NCBI GenBank assembly: GCA_029204225.1
Contig: CM055097.1
Location: 27,063,039-27,127,038 of the forward strand
Direction of reading: 5' to 3'
Length of the DNA stretch: 64,000 bases
From: Diphasiastrum complanatum
Lineage: Eukaryota > Streptophyta > Lycopodiopsida > Lycopodiales > Lycopodiaceae
Of the stretch, positions 14,612-26,240 are shown piece by piece. The notes under the pieces are model-generated. The model was not told where the DNA came from and ran no database searches. It was given only the letters and a program-made list of their open reading frames with translations. Position numbers and translations under genes: made by a program. The first letter of the stretch is position 1; each line of letters begins with the position of its first letter.

Positions 14612-15173
14612 CCAACGGTTCACGAACATGAACGAGATTCTCTTGCGGTCCTATACGAGAGAAAGACGAACGAGGTAAACAAAACCAACGGTGGAAACAA
14701 AACCTATTCTGTCCTCACGCTCCAAGGAGTACCACCAGAGATCACAAAAGTACCAGAAGTACAGAGATCTGACCCGATGGCATGACGTTAGCAGATACTC
14801 CCTAGGTCGTGGCTAAACTGCCACTCTTGTAATTCTTTGGTTAGTTGTAGATGGTTAATCACTCTAATCTTAGATTTGCATAGAGAGACTGTACTTACTG
14901 AATAATACTTGACATATATCAATAGGATACACAGTGTGTAACCAAGTAAGAAAAGAAAAACAAGAAGTAGTCTGATGCTAGTAAGCAGAAGAATAACACA
15001 GACAGAAGTTCCGTCTGCGTGCGAGAAGACAATTCTGTCTAGGATCAGAAGATCCCATTGTCCGCTAGTAAAGCGAGATTACTACTCGTGAGAGAACCAT
15101 GATTCTTTCACGCCAACGCACTAAGTGGATTCGCATGCAGTGCCCTGAAGAAATCAGATAAAATCAATATAGA
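14612..15173. other. Probable 3' UTR/LTR remnant of Copia relict 1, no gene
   Basis: No gene is recognised. The stretch has a TTGTAATTC...ACTGTACTTACTGAATAATACTTG region that could be LTR-derived, but no matching left copy is seen before 12271. Confidence 0.3.
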
Positions 15174-15962
15174 TTATTTTTTGGTTGTGTCCAATCTTGA
15201 ATGTCGAATGCTTATGCTGTTTATTTTAATATGTCTAAGTTTTCTTGTTCCCCTTGAATTTCGCACCTTAGTTGAAATGAAGTCGAATGCTATATTAATT
15301 TTATGAACGTAGATCAGTAGTACCTGACTACCCTCTAGAGGATTGTAGGAGTGTTTCAGCTGGTAGTATTCAGCAAACGCATCTGAACTCCATCCGAATC
15401 TCGAAGGACAGTCGCGAATGTTTCGTGAATTTTTCTTCATCACGATTCTCATCAATTTGAGCTTCTTCAAGTTTCTTATTCTTCTACAACAGATCTGACT
15501 GGGTGCTTTCAGCTCTTCATCCCTCTGAGTAAGGTCAGCACATATGGTATTGTACTTGCTTCCCAGCTTTCTTGAAATCTTTTCCAGATCGACAAAGTGT
15601 TGGATGGATGGGTTCAACATCATCATCTTGCTCTTGTTGAGTGTTAGGATTTTCCTGATTTTCGTATGTCACTTCTGTCTGGTTATCACCCTACATTGGC
15701 TCTTGCTCAACAACAACTTCAGTATCAGCTTCTGCCTCTGGTTCTTGAACTCTATCATTGCTGGAGACTGGCCTGTACTGCGATGAGGGAGATGACATTC
15801 TCACCGAACTTGCATTCTTCTGTGTTAAAGATGAGGACGCAAGTGCAGTAGAAGTTGCCTTTGATGTCTGCATCAGAGAATCGCCCTCAATAGATGGAGC
15901 TAATTCTGGCAGCACTGGCGCAATCCTGATATCTTCCTGTACAGATAAAATTCCAGCGTGCA
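15174..15962 (-). other. Unrecognised coding-like region, frameshifted
   Basis: From about 15947, just after a TTTTATCTGTACAG acceptor, one frame encodes a Ser/Glu-rich segment (IAPVLPELAPSIEGDSL; VQEPEAEADTEVVVEQEP). It crosses a TAG and continues as TEVTYENQENPNTQQEQDDD. Near 15620 the better-looking frame changes to a charged, possibly coiled-coil stretch (VDLEKISRKLGSKYNTI, DLTQRDEEL), which stays open to 15174 with declining quality. It lies downstream of the Gypsy integrase piece on the same strand and may belong to that element. No function is assigned. Confidence 0.3.
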
Positions 15963-16064
15963 TACATAATATTCCAAATTGTAAACCTAGTATGGAAGAT
16001 TGTTTATCTTTGACTAATTTACAGAATTGCTTAAAAGCAATCTACGTGAAAGCAATATTGCTAC

Positions 16065-16345
16065 TTATAGGGATGGAACATGAAATTTCACAGACATGAC
16101 TACTTCCTGGCCATATACTAACTGGAAAGGAGTTAAGTCTGTAGCCATTTTCGGGATAGTACCATATGCCCATAGAGCAACATGGAGTTTTAATTCCCAA
16201 TCGTAACGGTTGGACTCGACGGTCTTGGTTAGAACACCACATAAGATTTTGTTGGTGGATCCCGACTCTGGCCATTGCATCGTGGATAATACGGGGAACT
16301 TTTGCGATGTACAACAAGGAATTTCGAAAGTAGATTTGCTATGAC
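16065..16345 (-). pseudogene. Gypsy integrase C-terminal fragment
   Basis: On the minus strand, 16345-16270 encodes a SSPYYPRCNGQ-like motif (usual SSPYYPQGNGQ, around the catalytic Glu). After a frame change, 16240-16065 encodes RYDWELKLHVALWAYGT, TPFQLVYGQE and KFHVPSL. These are hallmarks of the end of Ty3/Gypsy integrase. At least one frameshift separates the two parts. The rest of pol is not found at higher coordinates, so this is a short relict. Confidence 0.75.
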
Positions 16346-16819
16346 GGAGTTAAGAAAGATGATGATGTTGGAGATAATGACGGTGCTTATGGATCCATGC
16401 CAATGCATAATGACACTAACCTGCCCATGTATGAGGGAAATCCTGACAGTTTGTATGAGTTGCTGTCCACTGGGGACAATTTTGTGGTCAAAGTAGCAGA
16501 GAGAGGAGATGATTTCTACCTTCTTAAATGCACCAAGACGATGTACCAGGCAGCGATAGCACCGAAGGATGCATGACACAACAAAATTGTTAGAGGAGGG
16601 AGAGTAGTTAAAGGCCTATACTATGGCCAAGTTGAAGGCACGATCAATACATACAACCTTCTGGATCAGACACAGCCGATAATGAACTATTCAGACCTGG
16701 TGAGAGCAATTTGGTTTCCCATGGAGCCTATCCCTGGATATCATAACATGTTTTGATTATCCACCGATGTGTATGTAAACATATACAACAACATGTCGTA
16801 TGAAGATGACAACGATTAA
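16334..16819 (+). pseudogene. Unrecognised conserved-looking protein, two in-frame TGA
   Basis: One frame from 16334 (after TAG 16331) to the TAA at 16817 gives about 161 codons, interrupted only by TGA at 16574 and 16754. The peptide is acidic at first (KKDDDVGDNDGAYG) and then has a globular-looking core: LYELLSTGDNFVVKVAERGD, DFYLLKCTKT, GRVVKGLYYGQVEG and DLVRAIWFPMEPIPG. It ends in an acidic YEDDND. Its beta-rich look, with a hydrophobic 'GDNFVVKV...DFYLLKC' start, loosely recalls BAH-like or Tudor-like chromatin modules, but I do not recognise the family. Both TGA codons would fit former Trp or Arg codons. No ATG is seen at the 5' end, so it may be an exon or a truncated copy. Confidence 0.45.
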
Positions 16820-16852
16820 GAGGACTTTCTCAATGCCTTATATTGATTCATT

Positions 16853-17182
16853 TGGTACTTTCATAGTACCCGTTTTGAGACTGATGAGTACCAATTTGGT
16901 ACTTTGGATCACTGATCTATCAGTAATCTGATTTTTTTTTTATAAGTTCAGGCTACATTTTTTGGTACTATCGGAGTCTCAATCATAGTGCTTTTGGTAT
17001 TGACTAAAAACGTCTTTTCCATTTGAAAAACAGTACTACTTGTTTAAAACTCCAAAGTACCTGTTCTTAAATTACAGATTTTCTATTTGGTACTTGACTA
17101 CCAATCTGGTACTATCGAAGTACCAATTTTGGTACATTTGTAATTGTATGAAATTGCACTTAAGTCTCAAAAACAGGTACTT
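16853..17182 (+). repeat. Cluster of TTGGTACT-type motifs (forward)
   Basis: At least eight copies of GGTACT/GGTACA or the complement AGTACC occur here (near 16855, 16868, 16889, 16900, 16956, 17085, 17117 and 17132), far denser than elsewhere in the window. Many read TTGGTACT on the plus strand. Such clusters are typical of subterminal binding-site arrays of DNA transposons. Confidence 0.55.
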
Positions 17183-17626
17183 CCCGTGGATCTTTAACAT
17201 TGTATCCATCTTTAACACCTTTAATACCCCTTCACTCTTAAGCAAAAACTAAAAACCATCTAAAGAGCACAAACTATAACTTTAATAAACTCCACCCATA
17301 CCATCATTCATAGATCATGCTGGAATATGCATGTGAACACATGCTAGTAATGTGAACACACGCTAGTAATGTTGCAAGGAGCACAAACCCTGAAATCAAC
17401 TTCTCCTAGCATATCTGTGACTCAAAAATCATGTTGGAATCCGGTTGTGAACATTTATAAAGCACCAACATAGGATCTACAGGTTGAAGAATGCCTTGGC
17501 CTTTCAACCTTCATCCCAATAAATCAGGAAGCTGCAAATGAAATTCAAAGCCGTTCAAGAATGAAATGGCCATTCAAATCTTTTTTATATATCATATACG
17601 TCCTCGTAGTTGTTTTTTAACGACTT

Positions 17627-17799
17627 TTAGCATTTATTGTCTACAAGTATGGTGTTGGATGCATCGAACTCTGGCCATAATTTCCATACCTCCCATAGGT
17701 TCTTCAAATATACTGGCACCCCCAGTTTATCGTTGCTGACGTAAGGAATCTCCTTGAAGTCTTCACGCCAGATCTCACAGTTATTTTGGGCAAAAATAT
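17627..17799 (-). pseudogene. FCP1-type (NLI-interacting) phosphatase fragment
   Basis: An exon-like block follows a TTGTTTCTACAG acceptor (AG at 17801-17800) and runs about 57 codons to a TAA at 17627. It contains FAQNNCEIWREDFKEIP, GVPVYLKNLWEVW and FDASNTILVDNKC. This matches the C-terminal half of the FCP1 homology domain of plant HAD-superfamily phosphatases, where the usual block is 'K.L..vW....SNTLLVDDSPYK'; the conserved Asp pair is DN here. The N-terminal catalytic DxDxT half is not found upstream. It is therefore a fragment or a captured exon, probably not functional. Confidence 0.6.
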
Positions 17800-17867
17800 C
17801 TGTAGAAACAAAAGGTAAATATCAGACATTACCAAAAACTACCCTCACGGTTTTGATGGAGCATATT

Positions 17868-18040
17868 AACAGTACCAAATATTGGTACATAGTACCAAAA
17901 CAGAGGCAATAGGTACCATACATTAAGAATTGATATCCAAAATAATTCGAAAAAGTTTCAGCTTGGGTCTAAAATACTACCAAAATATACCAAAATTTAG
18001 GCAATTGGTATTAAAGCACAAAATAACTAGTACCACAAAA
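17868..18040 (-). repeat. Cluster of AGTACCAAA-type motifs (reverse)
   Basis: AGTACCAAA and related motifs occur near 17871, 17882, 17890, 17914, 17974 and 18029. They are mainly in the opposite orientation to the 16.85-17.18 kb cluster, so the two clusters face each other across the FCP1-like block. Confidence 0.5.
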
Positions 18041-18897
18041 GTATTGATAATTTATTTTGCGGGTATTGCTGAATACATTGTTGTGAGTTAATTGAGCTCA
18101 TATGCTTTACTAATCTCGAGATGACAATGTGATCACAAGTGTTAATATGTTAAATGTTGAGCTACCTTTGAAAATTCATTGTTGCATTTCTTCACGTTTC
18201 ATAATTTTATTTATTTATCACGAGCACTTGGATGGCACACAAAAGCGATCGTAAAATTTTTCAACATTCCTATGGATTTTCAATGGGCACAATAATGTTT
18301 CATGGATCTCAAAACATTAGGCAATTTATTTTGTAGAAATTTTTAGGGACCCCCCATTCTAAGTTACATGTATTCCTGTTTCTTTATCATTCATTAAACC
18401 TTCATAACTTTTTTTATTTGATCTCGGAATTCAGTAATGTAAAAATGAAAAGTGTTCAATTCGTTGAGCTAAATAACGTGAACAACATTTTTTTTTTTGT
18501 CATCATTACTTATTTATTTTATTATTATTTTTAAGTACCCCCATTTCTAAGTTTGTTCAATTGTAGTTTTTCTTGTTAATTTCAAACCTTCTTTGTTTGA
18601 CCTCGGATTTTGATGTTGTACAAAGCAAACTTGTCCTCTATGTGGTGATTTTTAAGCTGAGTACCTTTATTATTTCCAAAAACAAAGAAAAATAACTTCC
18701 AACCAAATCCCTAAAATTTGCACCTTCCATTATTTTAACATATTCATTCTACGAGGACTCAAAAATTTGGGAAGGTCGGAAAAAGCAATTCATTAGTCCA
18801 TTGAATTCTAGTGTAAATAAACTTCAACTTAGTGTACTCATAAACTATAGATTCCATAAAAACTCTGAATTCTTATCTTCTTTCGATTAATTACAAA
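18041..18897. other. AT-rich spacer, no gene
   Basis: No coding or structured feature is recognised. The CCCCC(A/C)TTCTAAG phrase recurs at about 18355 and 18539 ahead of similar text, suggesting a loose internal duplication. Confidence 0.4.
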
Positions 18898-19284
18898 ATG
18901 GATTCGGATTCTGATTATGAGCTGGGATTTGATAGTCAATCTGAATGTGATGACCAATCGTATTGTGACTATGGAGATCAGTATGAGGAGCACAATGATA
19001 GCTATTCAAATCAATATGAGCAACACGATTCATTTGGAGACGTTTGGGATGTGATGAAAGCCAATCTGATCAATATAAAGATCATGAGCTGTACCAGTCA
19101 AATCAATCCAACATTGGTGGTGGTTTTTATAGTAGTGATAGTGATGATGAGCCAGATTCATGACAATCAAAACATCATTGCAACTTACAAGGTGAGCACA
19201 CACTACATTACACGAATTCTATTTGGCAACTTGAACAATCATCACCTCTTGTGCAACGTTTTGAAAAATAATATCAATAACTGA
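18898..19284 (+). CDS. Acidic Asp/Tyr/Gln-rich ORF, probably frameshifted
   Basis: The ATG at 18898 sits in a good plant context (AAAATGG). The first 50 residues are strongly biased: MDSDSDYELGFDSQSE, SYCDYGDQYEEHNDSYSNQ, YEQHDSFGD. From about 19053 the same bias continues in another frame (DESQSDQYKDHELYQSNQSN, then SSDSDDEPDS) up to a TGA near 19160. The frame given is therefore probably shifted after residue 50. The original would be a short acidic N-terminal region of some protein. No domain is recognised and no function is assigned. Confidence 0.35.
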   Translation: MDSDSDYELGFDSQSECDDQSYCDYGDQYEEHNDSYSNQYEQHDSFGDVWDVMKANLINIKIMSCTSQINPTLVVVFIVVIVMMSQIHDNQNIIATYKVSTHYITRILFGNLNNHHLLCNVLKNNINN

Positions 19285-19699
19285 TCTCTCGGAGATCAAC
19301 ATTTTAGTTATTGTGCCACTTCCTACATCCACTTTGGTTCGTCAATGGTATATCCTTAATACGCAAATTCGGGTATTTGAATTTGGCCCACCCACAAAGT
19401 AGGCTCTTATCCATGGCACTACAAATCCTTGGATTTAGAAGAAAGTTTCAGGCAATGGCCCAGATGGGAATCCTTGGATTCTATAGGAAGTTCCAATATA
19501 GATATTAAAATGACAATGTCAAGAATATCTCATCAAAAACAATATCCAAGAATCCAGATTCGCAGCCTGTTAGTGGGCCATGAAGTACGCGAGCTTACTT
19601 ATCATTTTTTACCGTAATGCCTTGTGCTCAAGTGTCCTTTGTATTTTGGGACCACCTCCAGGAGCATAATGTCCATCCAATATTCTCTCCTAGGAATCT

Positions 19700-19785
19700 G
19701 CCGTTCTCTCTCCTCTCTCCGGTGGAGTGCACGTTCTCTCCGGTGGAATGCACGTTCTCTCTCCTCTCTCCGGTGGAATGTGCAT
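19700..19785 (+). repeat. Short minisatellite (CTCTCCGGTGGAATGCACGTT unit)
   Basis: About three units of a 20-30 base motif, CTCTCCGGTGG(A)(A/G)TG(C/T)(A)CGTTCTCTC, alternate with CTCTCCTCTC. ORFs on both strands through it are repeat artefacts. Confidence 0.7.
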
Positions 19786-19901
19786 GTGCTATGTGGCAGC
19801 CCGTCATTGGTTGTCCACATCCACATTCCACCACAAACGTAAAAAAATTTGTGAAAAAAAATACGACAAAAAACCGAAAAAAAAAAATTGGTACACGCGT
19901 A

Positions 19902-19926
19902 TGGCCGTACCGCCGTACTGTACGGC
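19902..19926. repeat. Small perfect inverted repeat
   Basis: GGCCGTAC and GTACGGCC, 8-base arms with a 9-base loop, inside an A-rich low-complexity stretch. Confidence 0.6.
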
Positions 19927-19979
19927 CAAAAAACGAAAAAAGAAAAACAAAAAAAAACAAACCTTTGCACAATGGCATT

Positions 19980-20103
19980 ACGTAGGGGAAGGCCCGAAAC
20001 TCTCGGGCCTTCCTTGCTAGTCGGGGCCTGCCCTCGGGCTCCCGCCCTCGGGCAAGGGCCCTTCCTACAAGAAAGGCCCTCAGGCAAAGGGCCTTCCCCC
20101 ACG
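19980..20103. repeat. GC-rich inverted-repeat island
   Basis: CGTAGGGGAAGGCCC at the left and GGGCCTTCCCCCACG at the right are complementary with one mismatch. They enclose several smaller GGGCC/GGCCC palindromes. The island is strongly GC-rich in an AT-rich setting, ends at a CACGTG, and could fold into a long cruciform. Confidence 0.65.
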
Positions 20104-21097
20104 TGATTCATTAGTAGAGGTGGGCATTAGACGATGTGGAGTCTGGATCGAAGATTCAAGGAGGGATCAGATTCTAGAGTATCAGGATGAATGAATTAGT
20201 CACGGGGCGGGTCGAATGATGATGTACATGAGCGAAGTATGGCCGCCTCGCCTCCTATCCACCGTCATCATTACCACGGTGCCATGCACATGATGCCTCC
20301 CCATAGCGTGGCCCGTGTGTGTGGGACTGGAGAGAGAAGAAGACTCGAGAGAGAGAGAGATCTGAGATAGAGAACATCGGGATAATTTTCTGAGTCTGAG
20401 TGAGCTGCTACTGCTCAGTGCTGATGCTGGCAGCTCAAGATATATACATATATTAAATAGTATGATGATGAGAGGGACCTGGAATCCGTGAAGACTTGTC
20501 ATATTTTTCCGGTCGGGCACGTGAGGATCAGATTCTTCAACGATATTAGTCAGGACGCAGGAGTACTAGGTGTGACTCCTTAGTGGGTACTCTTATTCCA
20601 CCAAGTACATCTCTAAAAAAAATATTATATCTTCCTTCATTTATGCACAGTACATAGTACAAAGTCTTCTTCAGATCATTACTCGGGAAACCTCCCTCAA
20701 GTTTCCTTTAATATCTTACTATCTTTTAGTGCACCGCCTGGGGAAAAAATAAATTTTAACCTAACACAAAACCTATTAAATTTTTTTTTAGGATTCATAA
20801 TCCAAAAGCCTATCATTTTATATGGAGAACGGCTTAAAAAAAAAATCTTTCAAAGAAGTCTTTGATAAAAGTTTGGCTCATTGTTCGGTAAAGTCATCAA
20901 GTATAAGAATGGAATCAACATCTTTTTTTAAAAATCAACTGTGTAAAAAAATTATAGAAAAATAACTTTTAAAACATCGACAACATTTTTTAAATGCAAG
21001 AAAAATTTTGTTTAATGCTTTCAAATGCAAGAAATTTATGTGTAATAAAGTAAGGTAAAATAGTGAAAACACTGAAATAAACTCATTGAAAGTCATT
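20104..21097. other. Spacer, no supported gene
   Basis: The ORF at 20200-20520 (minus) is Ser-rich and unsupported. AT-rich sequence with runs of A and T follows. No feature is recognised. Confidence 0.4.
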
Positions 21098-22293
21098 TCA
21101 AATGTGTATTAAAGAAAACACACATACACGTACCAATCTCTCATTGACTAAAAAACAAAAGTGTTCAAGAACATTATATTGCAGCAAAGTAACCTTTGAT
21201 CGAATGTGATTTAGTGTCCAATCTTCCTCCACCTCAATTGTTGTGATAATAGAATCATTTTGCTTCACTTGGATTTTTGTTTGATCTTGATGATTCAATG
21301 TAAAATCTTGATCCAATGCTTTCCATTCACTGCCAACTTTGGACCATCTTCTATAATAAAATGTTAAAGAAAGTATTTTTTTTTCTATATGATATTTAAA
21401 TTTCATTGACGATCTATTATTTATGCACTCGATATTGCTATCACTCTTTTTATCCCATTGATCATCTAGGCCTGATAACATATCGTTTGTTAAATCACTA
21501 CAAATAAACGCTGTCGTTGTTTTACGAATATTACATTTACAAAAAAATCTACAAATATTGCAAAAGACAGAAACCAATGCAATCTATTGTTTTTTGAGCT
21601 TGGGCTACATTTCATACAGTTTTGAATGTCAATAAACAACCTTGATCGGAAGCCCTTTGCTATGGTAGAATTCGAAGGGATCCATTCTTCGCTTGAGAAA
21701 GAGGGTAATGATATATCGCCATTAATCTTCCACCTAAACCATTAATGGATGGTGTGTAAAATGAATACAAGAATCCAAGAGTGGTCTCATGGAGCATTTT
21801 TTGTAGTGCAGAAGACCAATATCAAAATGAATAACGTCCATGATGTCGGCAAGGGATTGTATAGGTTGCCATTCGATTATGCTTGATGGATACAAATATG
21901 CAAAAACCAATTAAAAAAAAACACATCTAAATGATTGATGTAAAGCTCAAAGTCAAAAATTCTCCAAAACTTACAATTGCATTTGAGTCTGTCATTTGAA
22001 CTTATGCCTTCCACTCTAATTTCCTTATGCATGTACACATGTTGAACCAAGATCTCTGAAATGGATCAACCACCAAGTGAAACTTTGAAGTCTAAAATTC
22101 TACCTTTCCAAAAGCTCCTATAATCCATATTTGATATTCTCTTTTTACCAAAAACACCTCCTGGTGAGGGATGCATGAAAACCCACTGAGATTTTCTATA
22201 AATACGTGGTATCCAAGAGCCATCAAAGTCTTTTTCATTACAAACAGAAACTGAGGCAATATTGCTTCGTGGTCTACAGCTTCCGGAAGCCAT
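21098..22293 (-). pseudogene. Two-copy unrecognised spliced gene, copy 1
   Basis: Three minus-strand blocks are seen. (1) ATG 22293 to stop 22066, 75 codons, starting MASGSCRPRSNIASV. (2) 21900-21600, frameshifted, with LYPSSIIEWQPIQSLADIMD, IHFDIGLL and LPSFSSEEWIPSNSTIAKGF. (3) 21577-21098, open, with FICSDLTNDML, FYYRRWSKVGSEWKALDQDF and IEVEEDWTLNHIRSKV, then FLVNE. Blocks 2 and 3 match, in order, 37700-36885. Block 3 ends with an IEVEEDW...LQ...F.VN arrangement that could be a ubiquitin-like fold, which is inference. The last exon of copy 2 is not found here. Block 1 has no partner in copy 2 and may be separate. The frames disagree inside block 2, so it is probably dead. Confidence 0.5.
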
Positions 22294-22813
22294 TGCAAAG
22301 CTAAAAGAAGATGAACAATAGAGTTTGAAACTAAATTTTGATGAGCAATTAGTATGGAAATAGAAAACCAAATTTGTAATAAATGCTGGCGGTCTTTCGT
22401 AAACCATATATGTTACTCTAACTATGATTGGATCAAAATAGACTTACTTTAACCACAAGTGTTAAGTCTCGGGCACTCAAGAAACTCACGGGCAAGAATT
22501 ACGATCCAATCACAAGTCCGACGAGAGTTCTGAGTTATAAAAAAAATATGACCAGAAAGCTCCAAATAAATTTCGACTGGCAAACAACATTATGGTCTTT
22601 CACAGGTCTAAATATATAGCTGGGCCAAGTGTACGTTGAACAGTCAAAAATAAAAACAGCGTCTTGACAAAAGGCCCTTTTGGTGCTCGAAACTCCTGCA
22701 AATTGCACTACACCCTACTCCACCACATTCAACTTGTTTGCCTCTAACCTTAACATCCTCTCTATGTTATGTATTAAGATGGGATGCCCTGATATGATGG
22801 CCTTAGCAAGAAT

Positions 22814-23170
22814 TTGCATTCCTTTCACATCGATATCTATTATAGAATCAATAGTTCTAATGCTATTGTTGATGACTTGTCTCACCTTCCAACTCTCATC
22901 TATAATCTTTTCATTACTAGTCTAGTCCAATTTGATCAGTTACCTATTGCCTATCATACATGTCCTAACTTTCATGATGCTTATGCTTTCCTTCTTCAAG
23001 TCATCATCAGGTTTATTTTAATGTCAACCACCTTCCATTATGGGTCCCTTTGAATTTTCAACGCTTTGGACATATGTCCTAAACTTCTCTTGGATGCTCA
23101 CTTATCCCATATGGGGAGGCCATTTTGGTTATTAAAAGCCCTAGAGTCATTTCAAAAACCATTTTTACGA
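22814..23170 (+). pseudogene. Gypsy RNase H/integrase junction fragment
   Basis: In one frame 22814-23050 reads INSSNAIVDDLSHLPT, then FDQLPIAYHTCPNFHDAYAF. This matches the pattern 'N.VADALSR...F..l...Y..C.DF...Y', the end of RNase H and the start of integrase in Ty3/Gypsy pol. After a stop, 23060-23170 (DAHLSHMGRPFWLLKALES) resembles the integrase HHCC region (EAH.GG..GHFG..KTL) but is badly decayed. No LTR is visible. Confidence 0.5.
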
Positions 23171-24313
<1,143 letters not shown>

Positions 24314-24639
24314 TCACATAGTTCCTCTTGACAAAGCAAGACCAAATGCTTTGAAGCCTTAATTCATAAACCAACAAGGTACAGTAAAGCTGAAAAGTAA
24401 AATAGAGTACAGTAAAACACAATATAGCATAACCACTCTCAAAACGTCCAGCTGATACCTGCCACCATCCCACAACACAAAACCGCACAAGTTAGTATAG
24501 TGGAAAAGACATGTGTCATAGCTGAGCGTTAGTTGTTATCCATGTCCAAAAGAAGTTATACTACTTATCAGCATAAATAGCATTTTAAATCATAGTCCAG
24601 TCTTCCCAAACGCAAAGACAATTTTTTAGCAATTGGTCA

Positions 24640-25090
24640 AGTTCCTTCAGTACCGTATTTTCATCGTATATGTTGCTTATCGCTGAAAGAAATGGTGTCG
24701 AACACGTGTGTCGGTGTCAAAGCAAATCCATGCTATTCTAACCTTGATGACTTAAGAAACATCATACACTACTGTCCATACTCCTAAGCATATCCATGCT
24801 TTCCAGTCGTATCTCACCATAATCTGAATATGACTACTGAATGGGTAATAAATTTGTAAAAGCCATGGTTGAATAGTGTAGTTACGAATGAGCTTATGTT
24901 TATCGTAACTCCATATCCAACTCGTGGTTTTTTAAGACCTTGTATTGGATTGGCTTCATGTTATTGGTGAGGTTTCTATGGTTTTTACAAGAAGGTTTTA
25001 GGGCAGATCCGTGCCACTCATAGCCTTTTGTAAGAACCGTTTATCTTGCACAAATCCATGTTGTCCAAGATAATTTGAAGAGAAACCTTG
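24640..25090. repeat. Dispersed repeat with CAAATCCATG units, copy 2
   Basis: AAATCCATGCTATTCTAAC (24724), CATATCCATGCTTTCC (24789), AGATCCGTGCCACTC (25015) and AAATCCATGTTGTCC (25059) repeat the alternation seen at 4.78-5.07 kb. The spacing is similar (about 65, 225 and 45 bases), which supports common descent. Confidence 0.5.
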
Positions 25091-26004
25091 TTTCAAGACA
25101 ACATGAGTTTCATTATACGCAGAGTAGTTACATTATTTATGAAGTGATATAGTCAAACTGAGTAAAAACCAACTAAATTCTGTATTTAGGATCATTATTA
25201 GTCACCGAGAATGGAATATATTTGTAAAGAGACACCTTTCCTTTCGAGCATAGGTGGTGCTTGCAAATTCTGAAAACTGTTCGAAAAACTCATACCTGGA
25301 TGATCGTAGAAGTGACTTCTTGTGAGGATGCCATGTTAGTCCCTCGAATGCTCTTGCCTTCTTTAGACTCAAACCATTTATAACGTTATTGTCAGATATT
25401 GTGAAAATGATACTAAGCATGTTAAGGAAAGCCTACTACTCATTGCTTATATAAGTCCAAAGCAAATGAAGTTAATGTGCATAGCTATGCAAACGCTTAT
25501 ATCTTTATGGTTCGAAACCGAACCTAATCGACAATGAAGATAGTAGTAATATCTGATGCTACAAAGAGTGCAAGTTTTATTTGTTAGTGCTTAGACACAA
25601 TAGTATTCCCTTTGAAATAGCAACCATTCAAAAGTATGATAGCAAACAGGTTAAAGCATGAGATATACTAATCATAATCAGAATGTGCCAGTATCTTAGT
25701 TGTGTCTTTTGTATAATTGCATGATACTACAATGGCTTCATCTCTAGACTATGTATGTAATCTTTCATTACTTATGGAACAACCAAACATTCATATTGTC
25801 CTTTGAAGGATAGTAATGCCTATTGTATATTGTAGTTATCAAACCAACCTCTCATCCTTTCATATCTATGATAAGGAGTTTGAATACACACAACCATTCA
25901 TAATGTAAGGCTTCATTGCTGGTCATTAAGAATCTTTCGTCTCAACCCACAATATGTGATGCATACCTATTATTATCATGCTTAAAGGTATGTGGAAGGA
26001 AGCA

Positions 26005-26240
26005 TTGGTTCATCGTTGGTCCATCGTTGCACAACTTACCATATATATCCATTTTTTGAGTACATGTTCCAAGAAAAACCGTTGTAGGTCCATCACTGGA
26101 CAACAACTCACATATCTTCAAAAAACTTCTACAATGTTGAGCATGCTTCATCGCTGGACAGTGGATAGTATTTATGAAAAAATGCCATATAAAAATATAT
26201 ATGAACCCTCACTGATCCATCGCTGGACAATGGATCCATA
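26005..26240 (+). repeat. Diverged CATCGCTGGACAA repeat
   Basis: Related 12-15 base motifs occur at about 26010-26030 (TTCATCGTTGGTCCATCGTTG), 26090 (TCCATCACTGGACAAC), 26149 (TTCATCGCTGGACAG) and 26217 (TCCATCGCTGGACAAT). Spacing is about 60-80 bases, consistent with an old tandem array. Confidence 0.5.
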
